From: Nautilus pompilius
Lineage: Eukaryota; Mollusca; Cephalopoda; Nautilida; Nautilidae
NCBI GenBank assembly: GCA_018389105.1
Contig: JACATO010001678.1
Coordinates: 1-64,000, forward strand
Length of the DNA stretch: 64,000 bases
Direction of reading: 5' to 3'
The notes under the pieces are model-generated. The model saw only the letters and a program-made list of their open reading frames with translations. It did no database searches and was not told where the DNA came from. Shown here in pieces: positions 33,501 to 48,500 of the stretch; within the stretch, counting starts at the first letter, position 1, and every line of letters starts with the position of its first letter. Made by a program: the position numbers and the translations under genes.

Positions 33501-36500
33501 CCTGACCATGGTATTACTGTGCTTGATTGGCCAGCCAGCCAACTCGCCTGACCTGAACCCCATAGATTCTCTATGGGGTATTGTCAAGAGGAAGATGAGA
33601 GACACCAGACCCAACAATACAGACGAGCTGAAGGCTGCCTACCAAAGCCTGAGCTTCCATAAAACCTCAGCAGTGCCACAGGCTAATGTCTCCATGCCAC
33701 GCCGCATTGATTCATGCAAAAAAGGGTCCCCGACCAAATATTGAGTGCATAAATGAACATACTTTTCAGAAGTTCGACATTTCTATATTATAAATCCTTT
33801 TTTTTTTATTGATCTTATAAATATTCTAATATTCTGAGATAGTGGATTTTTGATTTTCATGAGTTGTAAGCCGTAATCATCAAATTTAAAACAAAAAAGG
33901 CTTGAAATATTTCACTTTATGTGTAATTAATCTTGAAAATATGAAAGTTTCACTGTTTGAATTAAAGTACGGAAAAAAATTAACTATTCCACGATATTCT
34001 AATTTTTTGAGATGCACCTGTATAGTATAATGGTTGCTCTTTGAAACTGAAGATGGCCATACGAGCTACGTGCGAGTTTGTTCGTAGTGCAGGAGTTGCT
34101 GCCACACAGCAGCCGCCAGTCCGAGGTAGTGTAACCTGGTGTTGAAGAGTATCCTAGGAGACCAGACAGGTTGCCACCAACACTGGCAGAACCACTACCC
34201 CAGAAAGCAAGCCATCCAGTCAAATGGGTAAAAAACAGGTACCTACTTGCTGCCAGTAAGTAAACAGAGGGTTAAGGAAACTTGCCCAAGGTCCCCCTGT
34301 TTATTATATTCATCCTATCTATTCTGGATAACTGTTGCACATGACCACATGGTGGTTCACCAAGACTTTCCATCTTTTGCTTTTTTAAACCCCAAGTTTC
34401 AAATAATAATATAAGCATATGCGATCTCAAAATTCATAAAGCCTGATTTTGTTACATTCTCTGGATACAGGTACGTACCTACCTTTATAAATGCAGTTTT
34501 TTGGAAGACCTTGTACGGTATTCCCGTCAGTTTCAGCTTCTTGACAATTTGTTTCGACTTGTCTAACTCCAGAACAACACCTGTAGCAGCAATTCTGAAA
34601 TTTGGCTTTAAACAAAATTTTAATATTATTATTATCTTTTTTGCAAATGATACAAATTTCTTGAGATCATGTTCAAATGGAGAAACATTTTCTCATAATG
34701 TGAACTTCTGATAGCAACTAAACATATTCATAATTTTTAAAAAATGCCAATAACTCGCACCTTGGTATTTACGTGCCAAGCTTATACCTCTAACATAATA
34801 TTCTTTGTATGTATTCGTTTGTTCTTTTTTTTTAAATACATTTCCACCATTAAAATTGTAAAATTTCAGCTTCTTCCAGAAACTGTATTTTTATTACCCC
34901 CATTCCCTATGTTCTACAATATTTTCCTTAAGGTAATAGAAAGCTACCAGGACCAAAGGTGCGCAGTAAGTAATGCTGTCGAACCACTTACCTTAACACC
35001 ATCTAGAGATTCTACTGCTAACACACCTGTCCCCTGGGGTACAATTGGACCTGCAATAAATCAAATTCCAAGGCTTTAATTACTTCTAAAACGTTTTCTC
35101 AAAAGAAGTGACTACTCACGTCTTCCAAACATGCTAGATTGTTTCAAACAAAGCAGGCAGATAGTCATTAATTCTAATTCCCACCAAGTAAAATCGTTAA
35201 CCAGGATGCATTGCTGAGGCCATCAGCATGTCGGTTTGCAATGAGTCACCAAACTTAGGATGATGATGATGATGATCTTGTTCAGGAAATTCCAAAGAGG
35301 CGTATGTAAATGGCAAAGGCTGCAGCTGAGGAAAAAACTGTAATACGCACACTTCAACACATTCACTGCAGCTGCACTAAAGTGTTGTCTTATCTAAAGA
35401 ACAAACAGAAAATATTAAAAGAGTTCCAGCCTTTTAAGAGGAGAGCAAGCTTCGGAGTCGGTCAGTTAACGAGGGAGATCCGTCATCTTAAATAACAAAT
35501 AAAACTCAAACTTTTTTTCCTTTCTATCCTAACTTCAAATAATACGAGGTTTGGGGGGGGGAGGGAGGGAAAAGAATCTCTTGTTTTTGACCATAATTTT
35601 ATCTCAAACATAAAATGTTTAATTCAGATGTTATTACACATATCACGACATTAAAAAGTTAATGGCTTTGTGCAATGGGCCGTCTAAAGTGACAGCACAG
35701 ACCCAACCTCGCTCCACTTTACTTTTATTTTTAAAAACCAAAAACTCAGACAGACCCCAGATTTAAAAAGAAGCAAACTCTCAAACTAGGGAGTGCGCGA
35801 ATGAACTATTTAACAAACCAAACAAAGTATTCTAAAGGGAAAATTACAACTCAAAATTTGATGTTCCAATTTTTCTCAAATCCGTTACAAACATCTCCTT
35901 GATCGTTTGATAGATCAAAGACCAAAAGCCAAGCAAGTGTGCTCACCCCAAAACATGGCGTGGCAATGCAGGTACTCTGGCGTATACTTCAGGAGACGAT
36001 TACGGAAGTTGTGGTCCTGCATACAGAAGAGCGGAACGGTCTGGAACCGCCGCCAGCCAACAGAGAGAATCAGGGGATTTCTCGTCTTCAGAATCTTCTT
36101 GTACCACCTGTGTTTCTTAATCCGGACCTGTATGTGAAAGTGAGAGACATGTAAAGCCAGCTTCGTTTGCAACTTTTCAACACAAACACCTGACAAAACT
36201 ACTACTACTACACTATGTACAGATTTCTCAAGTGGTAGTCATTGTTTATCCTTACCTTTCTTCTCTACCAAGCACTGTATGTACTTCAGCCTGGCAATCC
36301 TTACCAAAATAATTGTTTTTTTTTACTTTTGTGATATGAACACTTGAGATTTTCTCCATTGATATAATGCGCTCCTTGATCAGAGGCCCGACAACTAAAG
36401 AATTTTCCTATTAATTTTCAACAACTCCTTTAATTGAAAACCCTCGTTCTAGAGAGGCTGGGCCATGGGGATAGCAGCAATACCATTCTCACTACAAACT

Positions 36501-39500
36501 GACCTTTTGGTACACATTGTACAAAGTCACTAAAGTCTGCCAGCCCTTCATCACAAATGCTTTCTGAACTCGGTCAAAATACACGAGAGATCAAAGTGAT
36601 GCATTTTGATGGATTTTTTTGATATGTTGCAAAGATCCAGCAAACCATATTCCTCACAAATGGGTAAGAGACTGGTGACTTAACAAGCATATTTTTCCTC
36701 AATCATGCCTTTGCAGAAATATTAACAATCTTTTGCACTGGCTTTTCCCTTAAATTTTGAGCTGCTCAGTATCTTCTTAGCAGAGAATCCAAAATCCATT
36801 TCCTTTTGCATGCTTATGCCTTAGAGTCCATTTTGTCAAGCTGGGGACAAGTAATTATTGCAGCATCATTCATTTTTCAAAACTCTTGCCAAGAAATGGA
36901 AGCATGGATTTATCGTCTTGGTACGGCTTCAGGAAAGGCTGAACTTGTTTCACCACTGTCAGTCAGTGTGAAATTCAGTTAAACATCAATCAGGGAGTTA
37001 TGAGAAAAACTCCAGAGGAAATGTGCTACTACCTGTCAGTTCTGTAGGTCCTCTTTGCTCTGGGTTGTCTTTCAGTGAGTGATGTGCACTGCTTGGGAAG
37101 GACTGTATATCCCAGTTAGTTGCTAAGATACCAACATTGAATGTGCCATGAACAATATGGAGCCCACATGAACCAACATTTAGCAAACCTTTTTCTACTT
37201 TGTGTTCTGTATCAGACTGCATCTGATCAAACATTTTCCAGTTAACATTTGGCCCAGCCATGCTAAACTGCAGCACATCACAGTTCCTAAGCTTGCCTAT
37301 GGCATCTTTAACTTGTAGAACTACGTCAGCAGCAGCTGCGCGTATCTGAAAACAGAAGTGCAGTATTTTATCTCCACCTTAGTTCCATTCTAGAAACATG
37401 AATATCCATGTTTTTGCTGCAGTTTCTTGTTCAATGATTCATCAAACAAAAGAATGTAACAATGAAGTCAGTCGAACAGATTTATCCAATGTATATACTG
37501 AATCTACTGTGCCAATTATGATACTATTATTTCAACATTGTCTCGAAGTATAAAAAATACAAAAACATTTAATAAAATTAAGGGGATTAGGCAATCTTAT
37601 TGTCGGAGTCTCTGGGGTAAAAGTGAGAAGTCAGACCATAATAATCTGACAATTCTAAGATGCATGATTAGTAATTAACCTGTACTGACTTCGTTAAAAC
37701 ATTTGTTGGCTGAGAGATATCCAAAGAGCCACAAGCAATGCAATTAATTATTAATTAATCACATTACTGTGGAAATTTTTGATGGTGGCATTTTAAAGAT
37801 TTTTTTCCATCTGGATGGCCATTCTCCAAGTTTTTAAAATTAGCAAAAAGGTGTTGCTAAGGGAAAAAATGTCACTTCTGATATAGTCATATAAAGAAAG
37901 ATGGAAAAGCTCACAAGAGATCGGCCTCTGGTTTGCTTTCTATTCTGATTGGCATAGATCATCATGCTCAAATAAATAAAGTCATCAGTGAACGAATTAT
38001 ACGTTATACCTTCTATATTACCGAAAAAAACTGCAGACTTTTGATCCACTCTAGACCAACAGTTTATCCATAGTTAAAATATAATTTATATTTAATCCCA
38101 TTTTGCATGTATAATAGGAAGTAACCTGGCTGGCCAGGTAGATTATCAAATTACAAACAGAAATCTTCAAACCAGTATAGTTCTACGTGTGTGTGTGGGT
38201 GGGTTATCCAGGCCTAAATGCTAATAATGTATCAGCATTTATTTGGTGTCTAGCTTACCTGAACAAATCCTACATTTCTTTCAGTATTTGGCAGGCCTCC
38301 CAAGATAACTGGATAGTCTGGATCAAAATAGTTAACAAATTCACAAGGCATGTTTTTGATTTCTATGCGCAGGTACATTCCAGCCCTGAAGCCTTCATAC
38401 TGAACTCTCAGCTCATCATTAAGATTGTCAAACTCAGACTTGTTTAACTGGAAGAACAATAACAACAACATCATCATTAATGACGACTTCCTCCTCTTCT
38501 TCAAACCTACATTCTGACATCGTACATAAGACACACAGCAGGAAATCCCCTGGTTTCAGTTTTCCTAAATTAAGTTGAGAAAAACAGGGTGCAAAGACTA
38601 GCTATGACGACGACTAAGCCAGAAACTCACTCATCAACTATTAGGTGCCATAGTAACAAATTCAATTCAGATATTATTATATCTTGAAAACCATATTTCT
38701 AAATTTAATTTTGCAATTGCCACATCGGAATTAATATACCAGATTCTTATAAAAACTCCCTCATTTAGCTGCAATAACTCTTGGAAATCAGTTACCTAGT
38801 GAAATCTAGAATTTTTACGATAATAAAATACAAAACTACTCAAGAGACTGATAAAAAAAACATTTTGTAGACTGGTTGGTAAACTGGGTTTATATCAGAT
38901 TTTTTAAAAGACCTGATATCATACAGTAGTAATAAAAATATTTCATTTTTATGTATATAAGACCAATTATCTTGCATCATGTCCACGATAATAAAGAGAA
39001 AAGTTACTGTTTATGACAAGCTGGCATTGACAAAACCCTTCAACTAGAAATCCAGGGAAGATACTCTACATTAATTCAATACTATCAAACTTCAGTTGGT
39101 TGGGTAGAACCCGATGAAACTCATGATCACAATTAAGCAATCCAATAATTTTCAAGCCAAAAAATTAACTGTTAAACCAAATCAGTAAGAAGAAAAATAA
39201 AATCATGCTCTCTGATTGGTTAGTTCATAACCAAGGCATCTAAAATACTCAGTTCTAGATTAAGTCTAAAAAAGATTAGCATGTCCCATGATACTAATAA
39301 TCTTTTTCCTTCAGATATCAATGTGATAACACACAAACACAAGGTCAAATAGTGTGCCTCAAATCTTCAAAACAATGGGAACAAATTCAATTCTGTTAAT
39401 TGTGTGTGTATCAAAGTTCAGATGACTCAGTACAGGACTAGTTCAAGGTACCTGTTGCCAGACACACGACTCTAACCTTTCGAGCAATGTCACGCTATGA

Positions 39501-42500
39501 TTTGTTTGAACCGGACAACATCAAAAACATATCGCATGTTTTTAGAAATAAAACCTCCATCTTGGCTTCTAGAAACTTCTTCAACAGTAGCAAAGTAAAC
39601 AAATCCTCCATTTTATAATAAAATCACTGAATGTTTGAACACTTGTAAATATCTATACAAACAGGATAATAAACCATGCATGTCTGCATAATAAATTATT
39701 TAATGACCCCTTAGAATTTCCTTTGCTCCACCAGAAACAGCGGTTTATATAAAAGTAATTGTCTCCCCCAAACTTACTTTTGCCTGCTCTGTCGTCTCCA
39801 TTTTCCACTTATCATAAAACTCTGAGTCTCCTTTTTGGTCAAATTCCCTGTCAAACATCTCTTTCAGTTTTCGTTTCTTCTCCAAACGTTTTTCAGCCAA
39901 CGTCAGCTTTTTGCTTTCTTTGACATCCAACATCTCTTCTCGATAAAACAAGTATATATTGATTTACTTTTAAGGGTATTACAGATATACTTGGATAAAA
40001 ATTAATATTGCTCATATTTCTCAAAACATGCTTCTGATGTGGTCAGTAAATGGCAGGGTTTCGGGTGTTTGCATGCTGGAGATGAATTCTGGAGCTGTCC
40101 GGCAATCAGATCACAATCGTACAGAAACAGGAAATCCATCTCGAACATGCAAACACCCAAAACCCTCTGCTACTGCTTATGTATATCAAAATTGAAAAAA
40201 ATAATACCTTCCGTTTCTTTGTCCGCAGCCTGCTCATCTCCAGAGCCTCCAATAACTTCATCTAAAATAATAATCATTAACATTAGCATCTTTCTTTTTC
40301 AAGCATACTCACTCGCAAATCTTTTCAGCACTTGCCACGATATATCACAGAACAAAGCTATCCTCTCTCTGTTTGTTGTCCATGATTTGATTGTGTGTGT
40401 TTATTCAGACTCACGCATAGTGATACTAATCATAGTTATATTCAATGGCTACCAGCAAGTAACCTCTTACAATATTAGTTTATTTTTCAATAAATGAAGA
40501 TGTAATTTCCTACAGAAACTTGAATTGTACTGCATTTCTTAACTATCTGACCCTTGTTCAAAGAATTTACAACCAAGGTTACTGCAATTTAGTGTAAGAA
40601 ACAAATATCTTAATCCACAATATTCCAGCTATCTTTCTCACCAGTAGTCTTGGCTGAACATTGTTTCCTTTCTTTCCAAGCAGCGATATATAAGGGGTGA
40701 CTGACTGGTAAGGTTTCAGCTATAGGTAGCAAAAAACCAATCATCATCAACAACAAAAACCCCATTCTATTATACAATGCTAACTCATCTAAAGTTTAAC
40801 TGCCTTAAAGAATTTGTTATTTCCAAAACTGCATCACCTGAGCATAATTAATTTAAATTTTAAAAAATTAACAATTCATTAACATTAAATATTTTAATAC
40901 CTTTAAGAATCAGGTGAACCCACATTTATAACCATTCTTCCCACCCTTCTGAACACGACCCACAAACATTATTTGGATTTAAATTTTCAATTCATTTATT
41001 CACTAAAAACAAAACAAACCAATCCTTTTTTTCATGTGACATATGCGTAGTAGAATTTTTTTTAAACCGAAGAAATCTTATGAATTAATTCCTGATTTAC
41101 CATCTTGCTTGAGTAGAGTTTCAGCATCTGTATCTTCATCCCAAGATCCAGTAACAAAGCAGTTTTTGATTTTGTTCCTCACCTGTCATAGTAAGATAAG
41201 TTTGTAAAATGCAATGATTTTCTTTTTCTCAAATAAAGCAGGCATGTGAACAGGCGCTGAATAAAGAGTAGAGTATTTGTTTGGAGGGAGATGACTTAAC
41301 CCCTTGCAAGATTTCTTAAATTTCATCAAATTTAGAGAGACAAGTGGTGGGATTTTGTAGATGATCTCTGATACTATGAAAAACTTTATATTTACTGTCA
41401 CACAAAAGGATACATCATTAAGAATAAATGAACAAGCAAAAAGCAAAGTCAATTAAGAAACACGAATTTAAACAAACATCGTATTCCATAATTGAAGAGG
41501 AGTTTTTCCTTCAAAACTTTAAAACGTACTTCCTTAAGATCCCAGTCTTGCAATTGTTTCACTTGAAACTTCGAACAATCAACACTGTTGACTTTCTTTA
41601 ATCTTCCATCTTGACTTTTCTGCTGCAATACCTTGAAAAGACCTCCAAGTTCATCCTCTTTACACACCTCCTCTTCCTCATCATCTGATGTGAGATTACA
41701 ATGTAGAAAACTTGTTAAAAACTACTGACCAGTTACAAGATCAACATCCAGCAAGCAAGGACTCAACTAACATAGCTGAATGAAAACACCTGGGTAATGT
41801 AAAATTAAGGCTTCAAAGTTTAAATTTTAGCAGAGCATTTACTACACATTATTATTTATTTTCTTATACAACAAAGAAAACCAACCCATTACTGTGTAAT
41901 TTTGTCAAACTGTACAAATGGTCAACAGACGTCATGTAAAAGTGATTAGAAGTCACCACAGTAGTATTCAAATGTTGCTTAGTTACATTTTTTTAAAACC
42001 AGTGAGATAAGTTTGATCATGCTACTCAAGACCAGGCAAAGTTTGGACGCTGACACATTTTCAACAATAATTAATTAGAAACACAAATGTAAAACGAACA
42101 GATTCAGGTAAAGAAAATTAATTTCAAACTTAAGTGCGAGTAAAATACTTTACAACGTAGGCTTTAAAGAGAGTTTTCTTGCTAAAATAAAATAAATATT
42201 CTGGTATTTAAAAAAGGGGGAATTATTAAAATAGCAGGTATTGTTAATAGATAATGCAAAAAAAAATACTTTTTAGAAACTGAGGCAAGCAAATGAGCAA
42301 ATAGTTTGTTTCATTTTCCTTTTTCAATCAACCATCCCCTCACAACCAAGACATTTTATCATGTAAGTAACCCTTTGCCCGCTTATACCTCACTACCATT
42401 TAAAAAAAATTAACCGGCATGTGAAGTGCTCAAATATACCAAGACAATAAAGTAAATTTTCAAATATAGCAGTGGAAGCAAACAGGTAAATACAAAATGG

Positions 42501-45500
42501 GCTTAATTATATTGTTGGAACAGAGTCGCATTCATTGCTTACTCACCATATGATACGATATGTAATGAACGAAGCTGATCAGAAATCGGTGCAATGTGTT
42601 GTTATTAAATGGACAAAAATTCCAGGAATATCGACCAAAGTGGAAAGAAATCAGCATTTGCAAGCAGACATTTGTGGTATAATTATGCCCCTATTAAGTG
42701 TCAGCAACAGGCAGTTAAGCGATATTAAGCAGTAGCATTGGTTGATTCTGTGCTGGTTTTTAGTAAGGATAACTTGATCACGTTGATAGCCCACCATGTA
42801 TGATAATTAGCACCGTGCTACAAACCCATCCCTCTTAACAGCTGTAATTAATGCACAATAGTGCTGAAAAATTTGGTCTGCAAGTCGAAATCAGAACTCT
42901 TGTCTAGTCACAGAGTTCTATGAAATGCAGATGACAATACTTGTAAATACATCAACCTCTCTTTTCACCCAGGTTCCTTTGTCCTATCATACATCATCAA
43001 GCAGGTGCGTTCATCACCAAGTCACTTTCCATGTAGTTTCACTCTCTCACCCATGGTTTTGTATTAAAAGGATGAAAATGAAAAAATAACAAAATAATTT
43101 CAAGAAAAAAAAGTACTATTTCCTTTTTTTCCCTCCAAAATGAACCAAGTCTGTACGTTTGCACAACCCACCTCCCAACCCAAGCTCTATGGCCACAGAT
43201 GCTGAACAAGCTCGGTAGAGCATCTTCCTAATACGAACCTTGTCCATAAACTATTTTCCGGTAGTTAACTCTCAAAGTTTGACGTTGTCGAAAAGATGTC
43301 GCAGCCTTCTCCATAAGATTAGTCTTCCATTTCACCTGTCCTAATTTAAAGAAATAAAAACCCAGTAGACCAACCATTACAGAATTTTGTCTGAAATTCT
43401 TAAATAACATATTTAAAAAAAGAAAAATGTTACTTTTAGCCATCCTGTAAGAACTGCTATTATTTCAAAATGTATTAAGCAATTTTAGTGTGATATGACT
43501 GCTTAAACATTTTGGAAACAAATCAAATTACTGCAGATTTATCTTTTTCTAAACATAAAATTACTACTGTGTTGAAAAGTTTACAGTTTCATCTTACAAC
43601 TCCATAGAAGCAGCAGCCAACATGAGACTTACTGCCAACCTCACCTGAGTCTGACCCATCATTTTGTTGAGAATCTTCACTATCATCATCCAAATCACTC
43701 TCTTCCTCACTTCTGCTACTCAACTTTTCATTATTATTCTTTGTTCTATTAGACTCCACATCCTGATCAGAATCATTTACAGGTATGTCTCCATTTCTTA
43801 TGCTTGGTGCATCTTCTATTTCAAAAAGCTAAAAAACAGATAAACAGAAAAACACATCTCTGTTTAAATCAGGGGGATGATTGATTCTACAGAAATGACA
43901 ACACAATATCCCTTCTAAGTGTCAATTAGTATTTTTAGTATAATTAAACAAAAAAATTGGTATACACCATTCTTTTTAAATCATCATCAATTGATAATCA
44001 TTTTTTGAAAATTTTTTAAAAGCTAATAAACATACATATTTGTTTTGCAACCATCAATTTAATTTCTGTTGATCAGTTTGTCTTAAAAATAAAACTATTT
44101 AAATTTTCAAAATATACAAAAGCAGCAAAACGCCAAACATTGTTACCTTAGCTTTCTTAGCATTGGGCTCTACTACTTCATCTTCAGAAAAATCATCACC
44201 CTGTAAACAGCAAAAAGAAAAAAACCAAAGCATCACAGATGTGACGATTAACTGATCTCGTCTCATCCTGGTTCCTAATAAACCAGACATTTTTCTTTCA
44301 GGGTGTTTTATTTTGGTCTACTACACCAAGGATGCCAAATGACCAGTATATATTCATTCCCCATTTTAAGTGTGTAAATGAAAACTAATGCAAGGATACA
44401 ACAGTTAATAAAATCAAGCAGAATAACCACAAAGGAATGGATTGAGCATGCGAGCTAGTGTCAGCTACCGTGTTTTGTTGCCTTTTTATATTTCTGCAAC
44501 CTACATTCACGCAGCAGGTACCACTGTACTAATGGTGCATACTATAAGAGCAACAACATTTGCCCCTCTCTTATTGTAAAACATTTCAGTTTGCCAACAG
44601 TTTTACAGATCTAAAAAATCAGTTTAACTCTTTCCCTGCTCAGGTTTCCGATGTAATTTCCATCAACAGATTCGGAATTCCCACACGCCGACATTTAGAG
44701 TAACGATATCCAGTGCTACTGACCAGCCATCTATCGAGTGTTGCAAAAACTACGTTAGATCAGCGATCTCCGACTTTGGCGGGGCAACTGATTTTTTCCT
44801 AGCATGTACAACTCAAGATGCATGGATACACTTTCACAATAGGAAGGCTGGGAGTATAAAACAATTAAATATTTTACCTATATTTCTGTCTTCCAAAATC
44901 TTTATTCAAACAGAAGATTTTAAATAATATCTTATGAAATGAATAGATTAAAAAATATATACAGATTACTCTCCTTTTACACAGAACAGACAGTCATTAT
45001 TACTGTCTTCATCTAAGCTAATCTAACAATCAGCTGCCACCAACAGCATCTGTGGACAGATACCATTGTCACTGTGCGCGAGCGATATAACGTCATCTGC
45101 AGAGGTGCTATGGTGCCATGTCATGGCACGGTTTTGCTTACATGACAATAGCCATGAAAGAAGCAGGATAGGCCTAAAAAGATGTTTGGTGGGATGGTGG
45201 CAAAACTGAGCTCTGGTTCGAGCAGAAAATGTGATGACAAATCAGAGACCTGAACTGCATACAAAAACAAGGTAAAACTTTCCTGACAAACAGTCAACAA
45301 ACCATCAGTTTAGAAAACAAATGTTGAGGAGGATTTCAAGAGTGGAAAGAAATTCAGCATATGCATAAGAGCAAATCAAGATGGTCCTTTCACGTAGTCG
45401 GAGTGTCAAAATTACTGTAAGGTCCATCCAAAAGATCACAAGGGTGTTCAGATACCTGAATTAAGAAAGCAGTTCTGCACAGCCAAACAAAATTACTCAA

Positions 45501-48500
45501 CAGTAGAGACGTGCCAATTATTAGGCTTCATAACAGTGAAGGGAAACTACTTTTTTCTCTAGTCAGAAAGAACAGGAATATTTTTGCTCCTCCATTTTTC
45601 TATATTACATCAAGTTTTATCAACAAATCAGTTTACCCAGATTAACCGGGCATCAAACTGACTTAAAGTTCAATGGAAAAGGTGAAGATGATAAATCCTG
45701 TAGGCATTCATTCAACCTTAACCTCAACACAAATAACCTATATCCATTTTATTGCAAATTTGGTGGATCAATGCCCCAGTACATAACGAGGTGAAGGCCA
45801 AAACACACACAGTAATACCGATCTAAAATCACACAAAAATAATTTTCTCCTGGCACTTTGCCTAATCTCTTCATATTCCATTTTTTCAATTTCTTCTACC
45901 AATGAAGCCTTATTCCACCCATATTCATGTTTTTACCTGGAACCTCAGTCTGGAGCGAGGGGTCAAAGCATGTGGAGACACAGGGTTTCTTATTTGCCAA
46001 ATGCTTATGTTAACAGCTTCGCACAGTTGCCTTCAGCTGATCCACATTGGCCAAGATTCCTTCAAAATACGTAAGTAACAGCAGCAGCTTTATCTGATTG
46101 ACAGCATTATAACAAAAGTTGTTACAGTCGTCTGACCAGCAACTTTTGTGATTTTTTCAGAAGGCTAACAAGTTTTTCAGCTGTAGGCTCCATTGATGCG
46201 AATTTAGATTTGGAATATTACCGTCTACTGTATATGCCACGATTGGGCATCTTTGTTCAGTAATACGTTCTAGAGGATACCTCCTGTAAAAGCCAGTGTT
46301 TGAGGACCTTCAGCTGTTCCTGAAGATCACTTAGCTTTCATGAGACATCGGCAGAATGGTGGAAGCGGCCAACTATCTCTTCAGAAGATATCCTTTACTG
46401 CTTTTTGGCTAAATACGGCTTCATTAATGCATAGTTACAAAGTTTGGATCAAACAGGATAGTGATGGTAATCTGGTTTTGAGAAATCCAGCAAACGTGTA
46501 GCAGCATTATCGCTAAAGATCTAATAAACTTCATCTCATGGTATTTCAACTTCCTTCAAACCAGCCAAAATTTGCTCACTTATGAGGTCGGTTGACTGTA
46601 TGATTCTGGAAATAAAACCACATTTAAGATGGCTGCTCTCTGCCTTTATAGCTAACCAGTCACTAAGAAATGCTGTTCCAGAAGTACTAGCTGCCCAAAT
46701 GTCTGTTGTAATTGCTATACATGTCATTTCCTTGTACCATCTTTTGAAATTTTTGGAAAACAAACTTGTACCTATTGGCATCACTGTTTGACTAGAAAAG
46801 TTAATGTGATATTTCATAGTTAGGAGACAACTGAGTAAGGTTTTAAGACAGCAGCAATCATCTCCATCTCTCCTATTCTTTATGTATGGCTGTGGAACAT
46901 TGATCTCTGATGTTCCACAAATTTTTCTTGTCAAGAGATTCCTCCATAGTCATTTGCTTACTGCAGCCTAACCTGTCTTTATGTATCCTCATTTTGTTTT
47001 TGTCTTCTTCCATCAAAACAATATATTGGCAGAATGTTGCAATATATCACAATTCTCTCAAAGTTTACACAAACTAAGCGATTAATCAGGGTGTTTTTAA
47101 TCTTGATTAGCAAATACATTTTTTATTTTGGAAACACAAAGTTTCATGTACACATCTGTCAGGCCAGACCCTTAGGCCTATTTATTTTCCTGCCTGTACA
47201 GAGATAAATTTCAGGCTTCCAATGGGAGCAGACCGAAAACTCCTATAATAAATTTTACTAAACAGCACAAACCCATTCAACAGGTAGAATGCAGAGAGAC
47301 AGCAAGCCCCTGTCTTGACTGTCTAAGTTTAAGAAGATTTCTCAGAAGTGTGCTTGGGGTGGGGGAGTGTCAACCTTGGTGACTAAGTGAGTTACCTAGG
47401 AATGGTTGGGGGCTCTTGAGTGGTGGTAAGGCGAAAGCCAGTTAGGGTTACCAGTATTATATCTTTTCCAAGTAATAAATAAAAAACTTACCGAGGAATC
47501 TTCGCTATCACTGTCTCTGCTATTGTCTTCTTTCTCAGCAAAAACTGGCCGTCTCTCATGAACTGCGTCACTATCTGTGGCTGAAGTCTTCTCAGCTGAA
47601 TGGCTTTCATCTCTAAAATAAAAGAAGAGTAAAGTATAGGAATACTAACACGGGGTATAATCAGTTGGCCTGGAAATCTGGGAAATATGCAAAAAACCAG
47701 TCTGTTCAGTGACAATACCAAGGGATAAAGTTTTATTTGTAGTTCATAAGCAGAAAATACAGATTCATCTGTAAAAACACTCATGTTTTTTCTTTTCCCC
47801 TAGACAATAAATACCCAATACACGAGGGGTCGGCCTGATTCCAGTGTAATGCAAATCCTCCTATGTAGCAGTCACGCTGACTTTTTCAATCAGTTACATA
47901 ATAAACCATCACCTTGCCAAATGCTCATCCCATTAAAATAAAAAGTACTAAAAAAACCAAACATTTCAAACAATTTACATAGAATCTTACCGAATTTGTT
48001 CCCATGTTTGTTTTGTGCTTATTTACATTTCTAAAAATACTCTTTCTATTTCTTTTGGAGAAAGAATAATTTTAAAAAGTACTTACAAATCTGCATCAGC
48101 TGAAATCCAGGGTACTCCATTAGAAAATACTGTTAGATGACTGTCTGAGATTTTTTGGTCCACTGTATTCTGCACATCCAATAAACCAGACATCAGTCTG
48201 TTGGCTGGTTTGTCTGTCTGAAGCAGAGCAAATGTGTTGTTTACATTCCAAAGATGTCCAATAATATACTGAAATTTGCTCAAAAGATGATGATTACATA
48301 CAGTATTTGAAATAACCGGCTCCAGTTTTCTGGATCAAAAATGAAATTAAAAGTAAATTGTATTACCAACAGCAGCCACAACATTTCAAGAGATTTTGGT
48401 TGCCTTCAGCTGTCATATGAAGTGCTGAATGCTCAAACAATGCGAAATTCCTACTATTCTGCAGACTGGATATAGTTTTTGGTTTTTTTTGCAAACTTAC

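Noticed and set aside
34427..34615. Cys-rich 62-residue frame on the minus strand
   Set aside because: It is a shifted reading of BMS1 exon 21; the proper frame gives the conserved [13 protein letters not shown] sequence.
44640..45400. Possible piggyBac-like remnant in BMS1 intron 9
   Set aside because: A few suggestive residues only; no catalytic motif, TTAA-flanked ends or extended frame could be supported.
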